Assembly: GCF_023973825.1 (NCBI RefSeq)
Contig: NC_090120.1
Location: 1,265,001 to 1,329,000, forward strand
DNA: 64,000 bases
From: Plasmodium brasilianum
Lineage: Eukaryota; Apicomplexa; Aconoidasida; Haemosporida; Plasmodiidae
Reading direction: 5' to 3'
Part shown: in pieces, positions 1 to 11,295 of the stretch
Layout: each line of letters opens with the position of its first letter
Position numbering within the stretch: position 1 is the first letter of the stretch
The notes under the pieces: model-generated
The model's input: the letters and a program-made list of their open reading frames with translations, nothing else
Told to the model about the DNA's origin: nothing
Databases searched by the model: none
Program-made: the position numbers and the translations under genes

Positions 1-315
1 AATATTACTATCATAACAATTATGTCTTTGGTACACAAATGAATAAATACTTGTCTTTCTTGCGTCTTATTCTTCAAAAAAAATTGTACAACTCGCTCGT
101 AATGCGCAGATTTGTTAACATATTCAAATGCATAATACGCATTCAAGGGGTTTACATGAGTGGCAGTAGCAATGGCAGTAACATTAACAAAAGCTTCTTT
201 TCAAAATTCACTCACATAACAGATATTAATGTATGGAAGTTCATTCGGAAGTATTTTCAATTTACCATACAATAGTATGTTGAATTCGTAATTTAAACCC
301 AGCTTCAAGTTCCCT

Positions 316-335
<20 letters not shown>
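1..335 (-). CDS. Possible partial coding region at left edge (strand uncertain)
   Basis: This stretch is less AT-rich than the spacer to its right and looks like coding DNA. On the minus strand one frame reads through about 110 codons from roughly 335 to position 1, with a purine-rich sense strand and protein-like composition (for example ATATHVNPLNAYYAFEYVNK). That frame is broken by one TGA at 201-203. A good splice donor (GTGAGT) lies a few codons before the TGA, so an exon could end there instead. On the plus strand a different frame is open from position 3 to a stop at 275. I recognise no family on either strand. The minus reading is preferred only on composition. Confidence 0.3.
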
Positions 336-348
<13 letters not shown>

Positions 349-554
349 CCCTTTACACAACAGCCCAAAATAATTTGGCAAAAAACTTGTGTATTCTTAT
401 GAAGCGTTAATTTCTTACTTGCATGTTTACGTATACATGTATTTCATTGCATAGTTGCATGTTCATATATTAGAAGCTGAATATTGATATTACACGTTCA
501 CGTACGCAGTTACGTATTTGCATACACATTTACGGCATATTTGCGCATGTCTCT

Positions 555-585
<31 letters not shown>

Positions 586-827
586 GTGTAATTTTATACA
601 TGCGTTCTGTAATACTTAAACATATTTCTTTACTCCTCCTCCAACTTCAAACTTAGTTTAACAATAAAATATCATTCCCTTAAAAGAAAGTGAAAAATTA
701 AATTATGAGTTATTCTTTAACCGGTCTGTTGTAATTTATTTCGTTCGCATAATGGTGTGGATATATGAGTTCGTGCATAAAGGTAGAGGTGCATAATAAA
801 TGTATATACGTATGTATAAATATATAC

Positions 828-861
<34 letters not shown>

Positions 862-1297
862 CGTACACGTATGTGTAAACGTGAATATGCATTTACAGAA
901 ACATGTATTTGTAACCCCCATTTTTTTACTACACACATTACGAATGTAAAATGTACATAAATGGGAAAATCAACAAGCGCCACCTAAAATAAATATTTAC
1001 TCGTCATACCCTTTTTCAATAATTTTATTAAAAATATTAATAAAAACATTTTATATAACTAACCGTTCCTAACATCTGACGCTATGTTTATTATCCCAAA
1101 TGGAACACGTGAAATAAACATCGGTACGTAAATGTATACAATATAAATATATATGTAATGCTTGTGTATATACATATATACACAAATATACATGTTTCAG
1201 TGGCAAACAATTTTTCTCTCCTCTGTAGTTCTACATTTTAATTTATTTTGCTTATTGAGTTTTATGTAAACTATTTTATTATATGCACTCTATTAAA

Positions 1298-1504
1298 TTT
1301 GTTTTGCTAAATTCGTTCTGCCAAATTCGTTCTGCTAAATTTGTTTTGCTAAATTTGTTTTGCTAAATTTGTTTTGCTAAATTTGTTTTGCTAAATTCGT
1401 TCTGCTAAATTCGTTTTGCTAAATTTGTTTTGCTAAATTCGTTTTGCTAAATTTGTTTTGCTAAATTCGTTTTGCTAAATTCGTTTTGCTAAATTCGTTT
1501 TATT
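1298..1504. repeat. 14-bp minisatellite
   Basis: About 14 tandem copies of a 14-bp unit (TTTGCTAAATTCGT), varying mainly C/T at two positions (TTCGTT versus TTTGTT, TTTTGC versus TTCTGC). It is intergenic. Confidence 0.9.
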
Positions 1505-1649
1505 TAAATTTTAATATATGTTTATTTTTTTATTTTTTTGTGTTAATTTGCTATTAATAAAAAAAAAAAAAAGAAAAAACAATATTTTTAATTTTATAAA
1601 TATAAGGCTTTCTCTTTGCGTGTTTAGAGTACGCCATATTTTTTTTTCG

Positions 1650-1755
1650 TTCTTTCGTTATTTCATTCTTTCGTTCTTTAGTTCTTTTGTTCTTTCGTTC
1701 TTTAGTTCTTTCGTTCTTTAGTTCTTTCGTTCTTTCGTTCTTTCATTCTTTTTTT
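1650..1755. repeat. TTCTTTCG/TTCTTTAG minisatellite
   Basis: Tandem 8-bp half-units of the form CGTTCTTT and AGTTCTTT alternate irregularly. It is intergenic and merges into T-rich sequence on the right. Confidence 0.8.
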
Positions 1756-2050
1756 ATTTCTTTTTATCTTTTTTTATCTTTTTTCTGTGTGTGCAATAGC
1801 GTATATATATGTATATATAATAGTAGTAATGCATATATATATATATATGTATATGCGTTATATATATATGTACATATGTATGTACGTATTTTAATTAATT
1901 TCACTTTCTAGACCACAATATTTATGAACATTCAAAATCAAAATGCATTTGACTTCGAAAAAAGGATATTTTAAGTTTTTGAAATTTTCCTTCTTTTTCT
2001 TCTTGCAAATTTTGTTCTAAGCGTTTAGCATTTTTTAAAGAAAAACGAAA

Positions 2051-2053
2051 CAA

Positions 2054-2084
<31 letters not shown>

Positions 2085-2189
2085 GGAAATAAATAAGGAA
2101 ATAAATAAGGAAATAAATAAAGAAATAAATAAATAAGGAAATAAATAAGGAAATAAATAAAGAAATAAATAAAGAAATAAATAAAGAAA

Positions 2190-2220
<31 letters not shown>

Positions 2221-2305
2221 GGAAATAAATAAGGAAATAAATAAAGAAATAAATAAGGAAATAAATAAGGAAATATATAAATAAATAAATAAGGAAATAA
2301 ATACA
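2051..2305. repeat. AAATAAATAAGG-type repeat
   Basis: A tract of AAATA tetramer/pentamer repeats with regularly interspersed GG or AG, giving 12-bp higher-order units (AAATAAATAAGG). It is intergenic. The long frames it opens on the minus strand have no coding character. Confidence 0.85.
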
Positions 2306-2715
2306 GGAAAAAATAAACGCTTTGTCATTGTGGAATTGTATAATTTATACATATAATTTGAGGCTTCATTTTATTTGTTAAACGTATGAAAGTTTACTTA
2401 CATAATTCCACATAAAGAGCCTTTTTTTCGTATTTAATTTATACATCCGCGTACATACATATGCATACGCATAAACATATGCATATGCACAAACATATAC
2501 ATATTTACATATATGTACATAAGTACAAACATACATTCGTCCATACGCACATTTATATATATGTATACAGTGTGACAATTCTATGAATTATTTGTTTTAG
2601 TCAGCTTTTCATTTCAATTACGTACGCCAGCACAGCTTATATATTTGCATTTAACCCCTTTTTATAAGCCAAAGAAGGAAAGGAAAAAGCAAAGAAGAAA
2701 GAAGAATGAGGCAAA

Positions 2716-3060
2716 ACTGAAATAAACGAAATAAACGAATATACCAAAATAAACGAATATACCAAAATAAACGAATATACCAAAATAAACAAATATACCA
2801 AAATAAACAAATATACCAAAATAAACAAATATACCAAAATAAACGAATATACCAAAATAAACAAATATACCAAAATAAACAAATATACCAAAATAAACAA
2901 ATATACCAAAATAAACAAATATACCAAAATAAACAAATATACCAAAATAAACAAATATACCAAAATAAACAAATATACCAAAATAAACAAATATACCAAA
3001 ATAAACAAATATACCAAAATAAACAAATATACCAAAATAAACAAATATACCAAAATAAAC
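2716..3060. repeat. 18-bp minisatellite (about 19 copies)
   Basis: A highly homogeneous 18-bp unit, ACCAAAATAAACAAATAT, in about 19 copies; some copies have CGAAT instead of CAAAT. Because 18 is a multiple of three and the unit has no stop codons on the minus strand, it creates long artificial open frames there. It lies upstream of the CRAL-TRIO gene. Confidence 0.92.
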
Positions 3061-3423
3061 GAAATTCACTGCAGCAATGTTAAGCACAAAAAGGAGAAAT
3101 ACATTTAATCGCTGCACATAATGTTAATGAAAATGAACCATAAGAAAAAAGAAATATAATAAGAAATGACTGTAACATAAAAATTTAAAATAACGTAATG
3201 TATAATAAAAAACTTTTCCTTTCTGTGGATATTTTTTCCTTTTCCGTTCTTTGTACATTTTAATCTTTATTTTTGTTTTCACTTTTCCTTCTCCTTTTAT
3301 TTCCTTTTTCTGTTTACCCTTTTATCTGTTATTTTGCATAATTCCTTTTTGCTTCTTTTTCTTTTTTCTTCATTTCTGTTTTGATATTTTTTTTTTTTTT
3401 TTTTTTTTTTTCTTCATCAAAAA

Positions 3424-5181
3424 ATGGATGACAACGATAGTTTTGCTTCATTTGAAAACAGTAATAACAGTGAAGCATCATATGGTGAAAATAAGCATAA
3501 TATGAATTTAGATAATTTTTTAGATTATGATTTTCAACATATGAAAGATGAAGAGAAATATAAATATATAGGTACAGATATTGTACAACGACAAGACTAT
3601 TTTGAAATTAAAAACGGGAAAATTGAATTTTTAGAAGAAAATAATGTAAATTATGAAAATTTTGCTTTATATAATAGAAAAAAAGAACAAGTAGATATTT
3701 TCCACAAATTAAAAAAAGAACTATATGGTATAGCATTTAAAAATCATAACAATAAGTTAAAAAATATTCCACGTGCAGCCACCGATAATGATTTGATAAA
3801 TGATACAAATAAAAAAAGAATAGATAATACAAGTCCAAAATCAATAAAAGTGGAAAGGAATAAAGAAGAGGGGGATAATGAAGATAGAGATAAAGAAGAG
3901 GGGGGTAAAGAAAATGGGCACACAAAAAATGGGAGCACAAAAAATGGGAGCACAAAAAATGGGAGCGCAAAAAATGGGAATACAAAAAGTAAAGAAAAAA
4001 ATAAAAAAATATACGAATTATTAAATAATGACATCGGTTTAGCATTAGGAAATAAATTAGAAGACACGTATAATGATATTAAAAGTAGTGTGAATTGGTT
4101 AGGAAATTTTTTTTCAAATAGTCAACAAAATGATGAAAAAAAATATTTAAAAATTTTCTACAAAGATTTATATTTTGTGAGTGATATAACAATAATACGG
4201 TTCCTAGATACTTATAATTATAATATGATAAAATCCTTGAATAAAATAATTAAATTTATTCTATGGAGACAAATGAGTATCAAACTTTTTAATAACAATA
4301 AAAATACTTCAGACAAGATGGATTGTTCAAACACAAGTAGTAACATAAACAGCGATAACGCTATGGGCAGTAGAGGTACAAATATGAGTGGTGCAAACGC
4401 CAGCGGTATAAATACCAGTGATATAAACAATAGTTCCAAAGATTTCATCACTGTAAACAGTTTAGACTCTAACAGCAACTGCGATAACAGCATTGTTTTT
4501 ATTAATCCCTCAAAAATTAAGAATATTTTAATGAAGACAAATATTTTTCGATGTGGTTATGATAAAAAACTAAGACCAATGATGTATGTACGCATACAGG
4601 AAAAATTAAATATGCAAGAAGACGAATTATTTTTATTATTGGTATATCATGTTGATATGTGTGTAAATAGTATCAATTATAATAAATGCTTCCAAGAAAT
4701 CAATACCTTAGATAATAATGACTTTGAAAAAAAAAAGGAAATTGATGAGACTACCTTACAGTTGGTAATAGTTGTAGACTGTTTAAAATTTGAATTAAAT
4801 AATATGCTAAGTGTTGATTGTATTAAAAAAATTATTAACATTTTTAATGAATTTTACACGGATGTTTTATTTAGAATATATGTCATAAACATTCCTTCCT
4901 TTTTTAAAAAGGTATGGTCCGTGTATAATATGTTTATTGATAATCATACATTAAAAAAAATTATTTTTATAAATAAAAAAAATATCAATTTGATGTATGA
5001 TCATATTGACACAAATGTTATGAAACATTTTGATAAAAATCTGGATAAAAAAAGTTCTGAAAATTCTTCCATATTTTTTCCGTCGAATTCGTTATATTAT
5101 AAATATGATGAAATGTATTACAAAAAATTAATAAGCTATGTTAATACGTGGGTTGATAAAATGGTAAAAGCAAATCACTAA
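3424..5181 (+). CDS. CRAL-TRIO (Sec14-like) domain protein
   Basis: A single-exon protein of 585 residues. The C-terminal half has the Sec14/CRAL-TRIO pattern. A helical N-lobe at about 257-285 (RFLDTYNYNMIKSLNKIIKF, then WRQ) is followed by the lipid-binding lobe at about 362-560. That lobe contains a CGYDKKLRPMMYVRI strand (compare GRPV in the family), a central VIVVDC strand near 449, and RIYVINIPSFFKKVW near 485-497, which matches the family's 'INAPWLFSAIW' region. These domains bind and transfer phosphoinositides or other hydrophobic ligands between membranes. The N-terminal ~220 residues are low-complexity, with a short repeated NGSTK-type tract (about 165-185), and an Asn/Ser-rich insert splits the domain at about 295-355. 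The ATG follows a T-rich leader, and no upstream in-frame ATG fits. Ligand specificity cannot be read from sequence. Confidence 0.85.
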   Translation: MDDNDSFASFENSNNSEASYGENKHNMNLDNFLDYDFQHMKDEEKYKYIGTDIVQRQDYFEIKNGKIEFLEENNVNYENFALYNRKKEQVDIFHKLKKELYGIAFKNHNNKLKNIPRAATDNDLINDTNKKRIDNTSPKSIKVERNKEEGDNEDRDKEEGGKENGHTKNGSTKNGSTKNGSAKNGNTKSKEKNKKIYELLNNDIGLALGNKLEDTYNDIKSSVNWLGNFFSNSQQNDEKKYLKIFYKDLYFVSDITIIRFLDTYNYNMIKSLNKIIKFILWRQMSIKLFNNNKNTSDKMDCSNTSSNINSDNAMGSRGTNMSGANASGINTSDINNSSKDFITVNSLDSNSNCDNSIVFINPSKIKNILMKTNIFRCGYDKKLRPMMYVRIQEKLNMQEDELFLLLVYHVDMCVNSINYNKCFQEINTLDNNDFEKKKEIDETTLQLVIVVDCLKFELNNMLSVDCIKKIINIFNEFYTDVLFRIYVINIPSFFKKVWSVYNMFIDNHTLKKIIFINKKNINLMYDHIDTNVMKHFDKNLDKKSSENSSIFFPSNSLYYKYDEMYYKKLISYVNTWVDKMVKANH

Positions 5182-5528
5182 TTAACTAAGGTGAATAAAA
5201 TGGAGGGAAGAGGAATAAGGGAAAAAAAAAAAATAATGGATGAATGGATGAATAAATAAAATGGCGAGTTAGCTAGCTATTTTTATTATTATTTTTTTTT
5301 TTTTTTGTAAAGTTTAAAATGGCAGAAATGTAAAGGTGTTGCATTATCAATTTTTCTTGCTTGTTCATAATTTTATTAACATTATGGTATTGCGTTATTA
5401 GACCATATTAGTTTTTCATCCCTTTTTCGTATATTTAATATAGTTAAACCCCGTTGAATTATGGAATTTTTGCTCACCATTGCTGTGTATGTTTCATTCA
5501 TTTGTTTAAGCATATTTCCCTCAGCATG

Positions 5529-5578
<50 letters not shown>

Positions 5579-5982
5579 ATGTATGTACATGTATACAATT
5601 TTATGTGTGTAGATGAATACACCTGTGTTTGCTTATTTAGGTTCATGTATTATACGCCCATTTATATGTACACATTCAGGCACACCCCAGGTGTTCTTAC
5701 TTTGTTTTGGTTACCAAAAAATTAAAATGTATAATTGTAATAATATGAATCAATATTATGAAGTATGATTTGTTTTTTTCTCCAATTTTTTTTCTTTTCT
5801 TACTTTTCGTTCCTTTCCTTTCCTTTCCTTTCCTTTATTTTGAACATTTTTAGTAGTTTCCATATATTTAAAAATTGTTTTATATTGTAATTTATACTAA
5901 AATAATCTTATTTTAATTTGTAACCCTTTTTTTTTAAACAAATTTTGTGCGCATCGTCGTTTTTTCCGTTCACTTCTTTTAT

Positions 5983-6052
5983 CCTTTTTTGCCTTATTTT
6001 ATCCTTTTTTGCCTTATTTTATCCTTTTTTGCCTTATTTTATCCTTTTTTAC
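5983..6052. repeat. 20-bp minisatellite (short)
   Basis: About 3.5 copies of the 20-bp unit CCTTATTTTATCCTTTTTTG, with no interruptions except in the last copy. It is intergenic. Confidence 0.8.
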
Positions 6053-6514
6053 TTTATTTCATTATTTTCATATTTTATGAAACTTTAATAAAATATAACA
6101 TCAAGCATATATACAAATGCCCGCAGTCTTATACCAAAAATTATAAGACAGTAGTTTTAAAAAATTAAGTATTATATTTAACCAATGAATATTGATAATG
6201 ATACACAGAAAATAGTGCAAGTGGTATATTATAAAAAAAAAAATTTGTACATATAACTTTGAAAATATATTATTTTTTCATACTGTGCCAATTGTGTAGA
6301 AGCTTTTTCTTTTTAAGCAATTTTTTCGAAATTATTAATAATAAGCGCAATTAAATATTAACAAAGCACAAATATGCACTGAAGTGAAAAGTGTGCATTT
6401 CAGTTTTGTAAGATGTGTCTTGTCTTTTTCTAAACGGAGAAATGTGTGTACATTTATTCTGTCTCAAAATTTTCATAAAAAGGGAAAAAAATAATAATAA
6501 TAAAATAAATGGAC

Positions 6515-6655
6515 ATATAAACAGACAGATGCATGGACAGATAAACGGACGGATAAACGGACAGATAAACGGACGGATAAACGGACGGATAAACGGACGG
6601 ATAAACGGACAGATAAACGGACGGATAAACGGACAGATAAACGGACGGATAATCA
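6515..6655. repeat. 12-bp GGACGGATAAAC minisatellite
   Basis: About 11 copies of a 12-bp unit alternating GGACGGATAAAC and GGACAGATAAAC. It is locally more GC-rich than its surroundings and intergenic. It opens frames on both strands that have no protein-like composition. Confidence 0.88.
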
Positions 6656-7028
6656 AACAATGAGCAAACAAAACAAACGGAGTGAAAAATGTGAAAAGCA
6701 AAAATTACTCATCTTAATTTTTTCACCATGCGGCATTTCATATTTTTTCTTTCAAACGAAACAAAATGGCAAATACTTTATTTTTGCACAGGTGACTTAT
6801 CAATATTCAATTCTTCTTTATGATCATGTTATATTGAATATTTTATAAAGATTGATGACCCACGATTTTGTGGGTAAAAAAAAAATATGAAGCCAAGTTA
6901 TATATCTCTATGCACATAATATTACATATATGTACATTTCAACGCACCGCTTAAAAAAAAATGTTTTAAGGAGTAGCAGTTCAAATAAATGTTGTTACAA
7001 ATATAAACAACACTTAATTCCAAAAATA

Positions 7029-7275
7029 TAATAAAGTAAAATGAAGTAAAATAAAATAAAGTAAAATGAAGTAAAATAGAATAAAGTAAAATAAAGTAAA
7101 ATAAAATAAAGTAAAATAAAATAAAGTAAAATAAAATAAAGTAAAATAAAATAAAATAGAATAAAGTAAAATAAAGTAAAATAAAATAAAGTAAAATAAA
7201 ATAAAGTAAAATAAAATAAAGTAAAATAAAATAAAGTAAAATAAAATAAAGTAAAATAAAATATAATAAAATAAA
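7029..7275. repeat. AAAATAAAGT repeat tract
   Basis: Tandem pentamer-based repeats (AAAATAAAGTAAAATAAAAT) with A/G variation run over about 245 bp. The tract is downstream of the IMPDH stop codon by about 500 bp and is intergenic. Confidence 0.85.
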
Positions 7276-7792
7276 TTAAATTAATGAATTATGCATGATA
7301 TGTTACACATTTTATACTATATGTTACATATATGTTACATGCTGCAAGGTACACGTTTTATAAATTAAAAGAAAATTAAGCCAATCAAAACTAAGATATC
7401 GCTGTGATTAATTGCTGATATATGCGAATAAAATGTGTTAAGAGGGGAAAATGGCTTACCGAATTCAAATATTTTATCAATTACGTTTATGTATTACATG
7501 AAAAAAAAGGTAAACAATAACACGAGTAGTCGAAAATACCTTCACGTTAATCACGCTCGCTATTTTTAACTAAATGAAACCATGTGCAGTTGATAAAGGT
7601 ACCGCCTAATGAGCACTTGTAGACATATGCACACGAACAAGCTTAACTAAACAGTCAGAACCAGTAAATATTATTTTTTGCACATATCTCCGCCAAAAAA
7701 AAGAAAAAAAAAAAAAAAAAAAGTGATATGCTTATAAAAAAAAAGTCCTGTATTTATCAAAAAAAGAGTCCTATGATTAAACTTCCACCTTT

Positions 7793-9325
7793 TTATTGGG
7801 AAAATTTTTTGTTACTGAATATAAGGTTATCGCTAATTCTGCCCTCCTTTATCGTATTAAATGATCTTATATCAAATTTGAGATCCCCTGCGTATAACTT
7901 CGTATGAAGTTCTGGTATATTTCTAATTCCCATACTTTGGAAACCATGTTTAACAGCTTTTACAAGATGAGGAATTAGGTTTAGAACGGATCCTTTGTCA
8001 ACTAAGCTAGCCGAAACTCCTTGAGACACTTTTACTTCTTCATGTGGTTCATTGCTGTTATCATTTTTATTTTCTTCTACTAGATATCTACTTTTCGAAT
8101 TAAAGCTCTTGTTGTACATAGCATCCATACTACCCATACCTCTGTAAATTTTTAAACGCACGTTATTTTCAAAGTAATAATCACTACAACTTTCTTCTGT
8201 TGCTGCTAATAAATTTCCTAACATAACAAAATCAGCACCTAAAGACAATGCTTTGACAATATTCCCTGAGTTTTTAATTCCACCATCAGCTATAGTTTTA
8301 ATATTTCTTGTGTGTGCATAATTACTAACATGATAAACGGCAGTACCTTGTGCTCTACCAACAGCACATACATCTTGTGTAGTACATATTGATCCGCTTC
8401 CCATTCCAATACGTAAAACATCTGCACCTGCATCAATTAAATTTTTGGCTTGATCACATGTAACAACATTTCCACCTATGATTGGTAAATCTGCGTAAGT
8501 TGCTTTAATATTTTTAATCATATCAATTTGATATATACTATTTCCTTGTGACGAGTCAATACAAATAACATCTATCATATTTTTAATTAATTGATTTGCT
8601 CTTTCCAAATCATATTCTCTAGTTGATATTGAAGCACCAACAATTAATTGTTTATTTTTACTTTTAGATGCATGTGGGAAAATTTTATTCTTATGCATAT
8701 CATTTCTACACACTAGAGCTATAAGTTCAAAATTGTTATTAACAATTGGTAATACACTTTTCTTTTCATCGCAAAGAATATTATTGGCATCTGATAAAGT
8801 AATTGGATAGCTACCAGTAACTAGATCTGTTGTCATTACATCTCTAATTTTTTTTGTTTTATCCGTTAAATATAAATAATCAACCCCTGTTATTATTCCT
8901 ACTAATTTAGAACCCACTTTTCCATCTACTGTTATAGGGTATGATTTATAACCGACTTTATTCTTCGTCTCAAGTACATCAGATACTGTATGTTCAGGAG
9001 AAAATGTATATGGGTCAAATATGAACCCATTTTCAAATCTTTTTACCTTTTTCACCTCTTCAATTTGATTTTCAATACTCATATTATTATGAATAATGCC
9101 TAGTCCTCCACATAAAGCCATCGAAATGGACATTTTGTGCTCTGTTACTGTATCCATAGGTGATGATATTATGGGTGTTCTCAAAGATATGGTACTAGTT
9201 AAATTGTTACATAGATCTATTTCATTTAGCGGAAAATCAATATACCCTGGCATACATATTATATCATCATATGTATATGATGTTATATCACCAAAAATTT
9301 TCTCTGCCTTCCATCCGTTAGCCAT
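7793..9325 (-). CDS. IMPDH: Inosine-5'-monophosphate dehydrogenase
   Basis: IMPDH oxidises IMP to XMP with NAD+, the rate-limiting step of guanine nucleotide synthesis, which matters in a purine auxotroph. The protein has 510 residues in one exon, the usual length for the enzyme. It shows the (beta/alpha)8 barrel interrupted by a CBS-domain (Bateman) insert at about residues 110-230. The catalytic cysteine loop is GMGSGSICTTQDV (Cys314), the phosphate-binding region is ADGGIKNSG (about 346-354), and the flap/active-site segment is RGMGSMDAM (about 395-403). It ends in FSNKKFSQ without a classical PTS1 signal. The gene is divergent from the PRP24-like gene, sharing a 2-kb upstream region. The cytosolic location is inferred from the family. 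Confidence 0.97.
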   Translation of the reverse strand: MANGWKAEKIFGDITSYTYDDIICMPGYIDFPLNEIDLCNNLTSTISLRTPIISSPMDTVTEHKMSISMALCGGLGIIHNNMSIENQIEEVKKVKRFENGFIFDPYTFSPEHTVSDVLETKNKVGYKSYPITVDGKVGSKLVGIITGVDYLYLTDKTKKIRDVMTTDLVTGSYPITLSDANNILCDEKKSVLPIVNNNFELIALVCRNDMHKNKIFPHASKSKNKQLIVGASISTREYDLERANQLIKNMIDVICIDSSQGNSIYQIDMIKNIKATYADLPIIGGNVVTCDQAKNLIDAGADVLRIGMGSGSICTTQDVCAVGRAQGTAVYHVSNYAHTRNIKTIADGGIKNSGNIVKALSLGADFVMLGNLLAATEESCSDYYFENNVRLKIYRGMGSMDAMYNKSFNSKSRYLVEENKNDNSNEPHEEVKVSQGVSASLVDKGSVLNLIPHLVKAVKHGFQSMGIRNIPELHTKLYAGDLKFDIRSFNTIKEGRISDNLIFSNKKFSQ

Positions 9326-10106
9326 TTTTCTCTTATATATACGTTCGGTGGAAGGAAGGATGAGGGGAAGAGGGGTGAAATTTTTAGCCTGTCTCTTTGA
9401 GTAGGTGCCTGTATAACTCCGCCTCTATGTACAAATATGAACAGATGTGTACAGGCGTACGTTTATGGAGCTATGTGCATATATATAGGTGCTTGTGTAT
9501 ACCTGTATCTGTGCGTGTGCATGCGCTGTGGCTTGGGCTTGGACTCGCTTGCGTGTGTGTATTATGCAGGTATAGGCCCCTACTTCGCTCAGCGTGGTGC
9601 GAAATTGGACAAACAAAATTTGTTATTTCGGCTTATACTTCTATGCCTTCTCCAGACGTCCCTATTGAACTAGTAGCTTCTGCTAAACGTAGCTACTATG
9701 CTTATTGGATTTTTATTCTTTTCTCACAAATTTTTTTTTTAATTTGTTAAAAATTATGGAAGCTTGACAAGAAAGATGATAAAAAGGATATCTACAATGT
9801 AGTGTTTCATATTTTATATTTCTCATTTCATATTCAATATTTTATATTTCTCATTTCATATTCAATATTTTATATTTCACATTTCATATTCTATATTTTA
9901 TATTTCACATTTCATATTCAATATTTTATATTTCTCATTTCATATTCAATATTTTATATTTCTCATTTCATATTCAATATTTTATATTTCTCATTTCATA
10001 TTCAATATTTTATATTTCTTTTTTTTTTCTTTTTTGTTTCTTTTTTTCTTTAAAGAATAGTCAAATGGTTTTCTTATCCTTAATATTATGTAATTCGAAA
10101 GTGGAG

Positions 10107-10144
<38 letters not shown>

Positions 10145-10507
10145 TGTAAAGGGTGAGTTTAAAAATATACTAATTTTTAAAGCTATAAATAATTTTAATG
10201 AAGCATCGGACGTACTGTAGCAGGAATAACATCTCCCACAGAGATACTTCTATAATTTTTCAGCACTGCATATATGTTGGATGGACTAATGGACGAATAA
10301 ATGTATGTATGGGCGTACTGTGCATTTACGTTTATGTTTTCTCTTTCTACATTTAAGGTTCGAACTCTATTATAACTAATTAATAAAATTCTTTACCCTT
10401 AAAATTATTGCACGTGATAAATATTTCCATAATTTATTATTTTATGTTTTTATCTTGTTCGATGAATTACATGCCTTAAAAATAATGCCACAAGAGGAGA
10501 GGGGGAG

Positions 10508-10539
<32 letters not shown>

Positions 10540-11295
10540 TGTATATATGTATATATATATATGTAAGCGTATATCTAACATATACTTATGTATATGTATA
10601 TATTCATGTACATTACGTATGTACTTATTGTATGTTTATATAATACCTGTACAATACGTATGTTCCGTATGTACAAGAAAATTCGCTCATTTTAAAAGGT
10701 AAAAAATGTGCACAAAAAAAAATAATAGAAAAATATCAGCAAAGAAATGGTGCAATGTTTCTCCTTCACAAGGTACGTAGAAAATGAATTTTGGCCATAA
10801 GGGCATAACATGCGTATACACATATAACACGTACGTATATATGTATGTGCATAGGATCACGATTATATGCTGAACTTTTTAAGAATATATATTTCCGCGC
10901 TATGTGAAATAGACTTGTTGTGGTGTTACTCTTTGTGTACCATAGTTTTATGTCAATTTTTTTTTTTTTTTTTTTTCGATTTGTACAATTTTTTTGAGTA
11001 AATGCTTTTGTTTCCAGCTTTTCAAAATAAAAAAAAGGGATAAATAAAGGAACGGAGGAAACAAGAAAAAAAAAAAAAAAAAAAGTCAATAAAGTCATTT
11101 TAGTTATTGAAGTCAATAAAGCCAACAGAGCAAATAAAGCCAATAAGGCAAAAAACATAAACAAGACGAAGAAAAAATTCTATGGATTATCCCCCAGCCC
11201 TCCCTATCAACATTAAACATCTTTCCTTTTTTTTTTTTTTTTTGTGTCCATATGTACACAACAAAACACTCTAAAACGTTTGAAGGGGAAAAGAT
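9326..11295. promoter_or_regulatory. Divergent intergenic region between IMPDH and PRP24-like genes
   Basis: A spacer of about 2 kb lying head-to-head between the two start codons, so it must hold both promoters. It contains A/T homopolymers, (TA)n tracts at about 10119-10145 and 10520-10562, and one 28-bp repeat listed separately. The stretch at 9397-9750 is less AT-rich and open in two frames on the plus strand, but has no recognisable protein and no splice structure I could support. No specific factor-binding site is claimed. Confidence 0.55.
9803..10018. repeat. 28-bp minisatellite
   Basis: About seven copies of a 28-bp AT-rich unit beginning CATTTCATATTCAATATTTT and ending with ATATTTCT, with CTC/CAC variation between copies. 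It lies about 500 bp upstream of IMPDH. Confidence 0.85.

Larger units (their letters stand above)
336..3423. other. Repeat-rich intergenic region
   Basis: No gene is visible. The stretch holds long T-runs (about 320-350, 558-585 and 3389-3410), (TA)n near 830-865, and four separate minisatellites listed on their own. The short predicted frames here all come from low-complexity sequence. The part just before 3424 is T-rich and is the likely promoter and 5' UTR of the CRAL-TRIO gene. Confidence 0.7.
5182..7792. other. Intergenic region, convergent between CRAL-TRIO and IMPDH genes
   Basis: This is a spacer between two gene 3' ends. It contains (TA)n at about 5528-5570 and three tandem repeats listed separately. 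A short frame at 5947-6168 is mostly repeat-derived and is not supported as a gene. A small perfect hairpin, CCCAC-GATTTT-GTGGG, lies near 6860. I see no RNA gene I can name. Confidence 0.6.

Noticed and set aside
1298..1504. Regular repeats as a possible CRISPR-like array
   Set aside because: Units are directly tandem with no unique spacers, as in all arrays here, and the host is a eukaryote.
2637..3117. Minus-strand frames of 138-151 residues ('VYLFIL' and 'FGIFVY' repeats)
   Set aside because: They are products of the 18-bp minisatellite; the few non-repeat residues show no protein character.
9397..9750. Plus-strand frame of 117 residues upstream of IMPDH, in less AT-rich DNA
   Set aside because: Cys/Val/Tyr-rich with no recognisable fold, opposite frames are also open, and there is no splice partner. 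It is more likely promoter or 5' UTR sequence.
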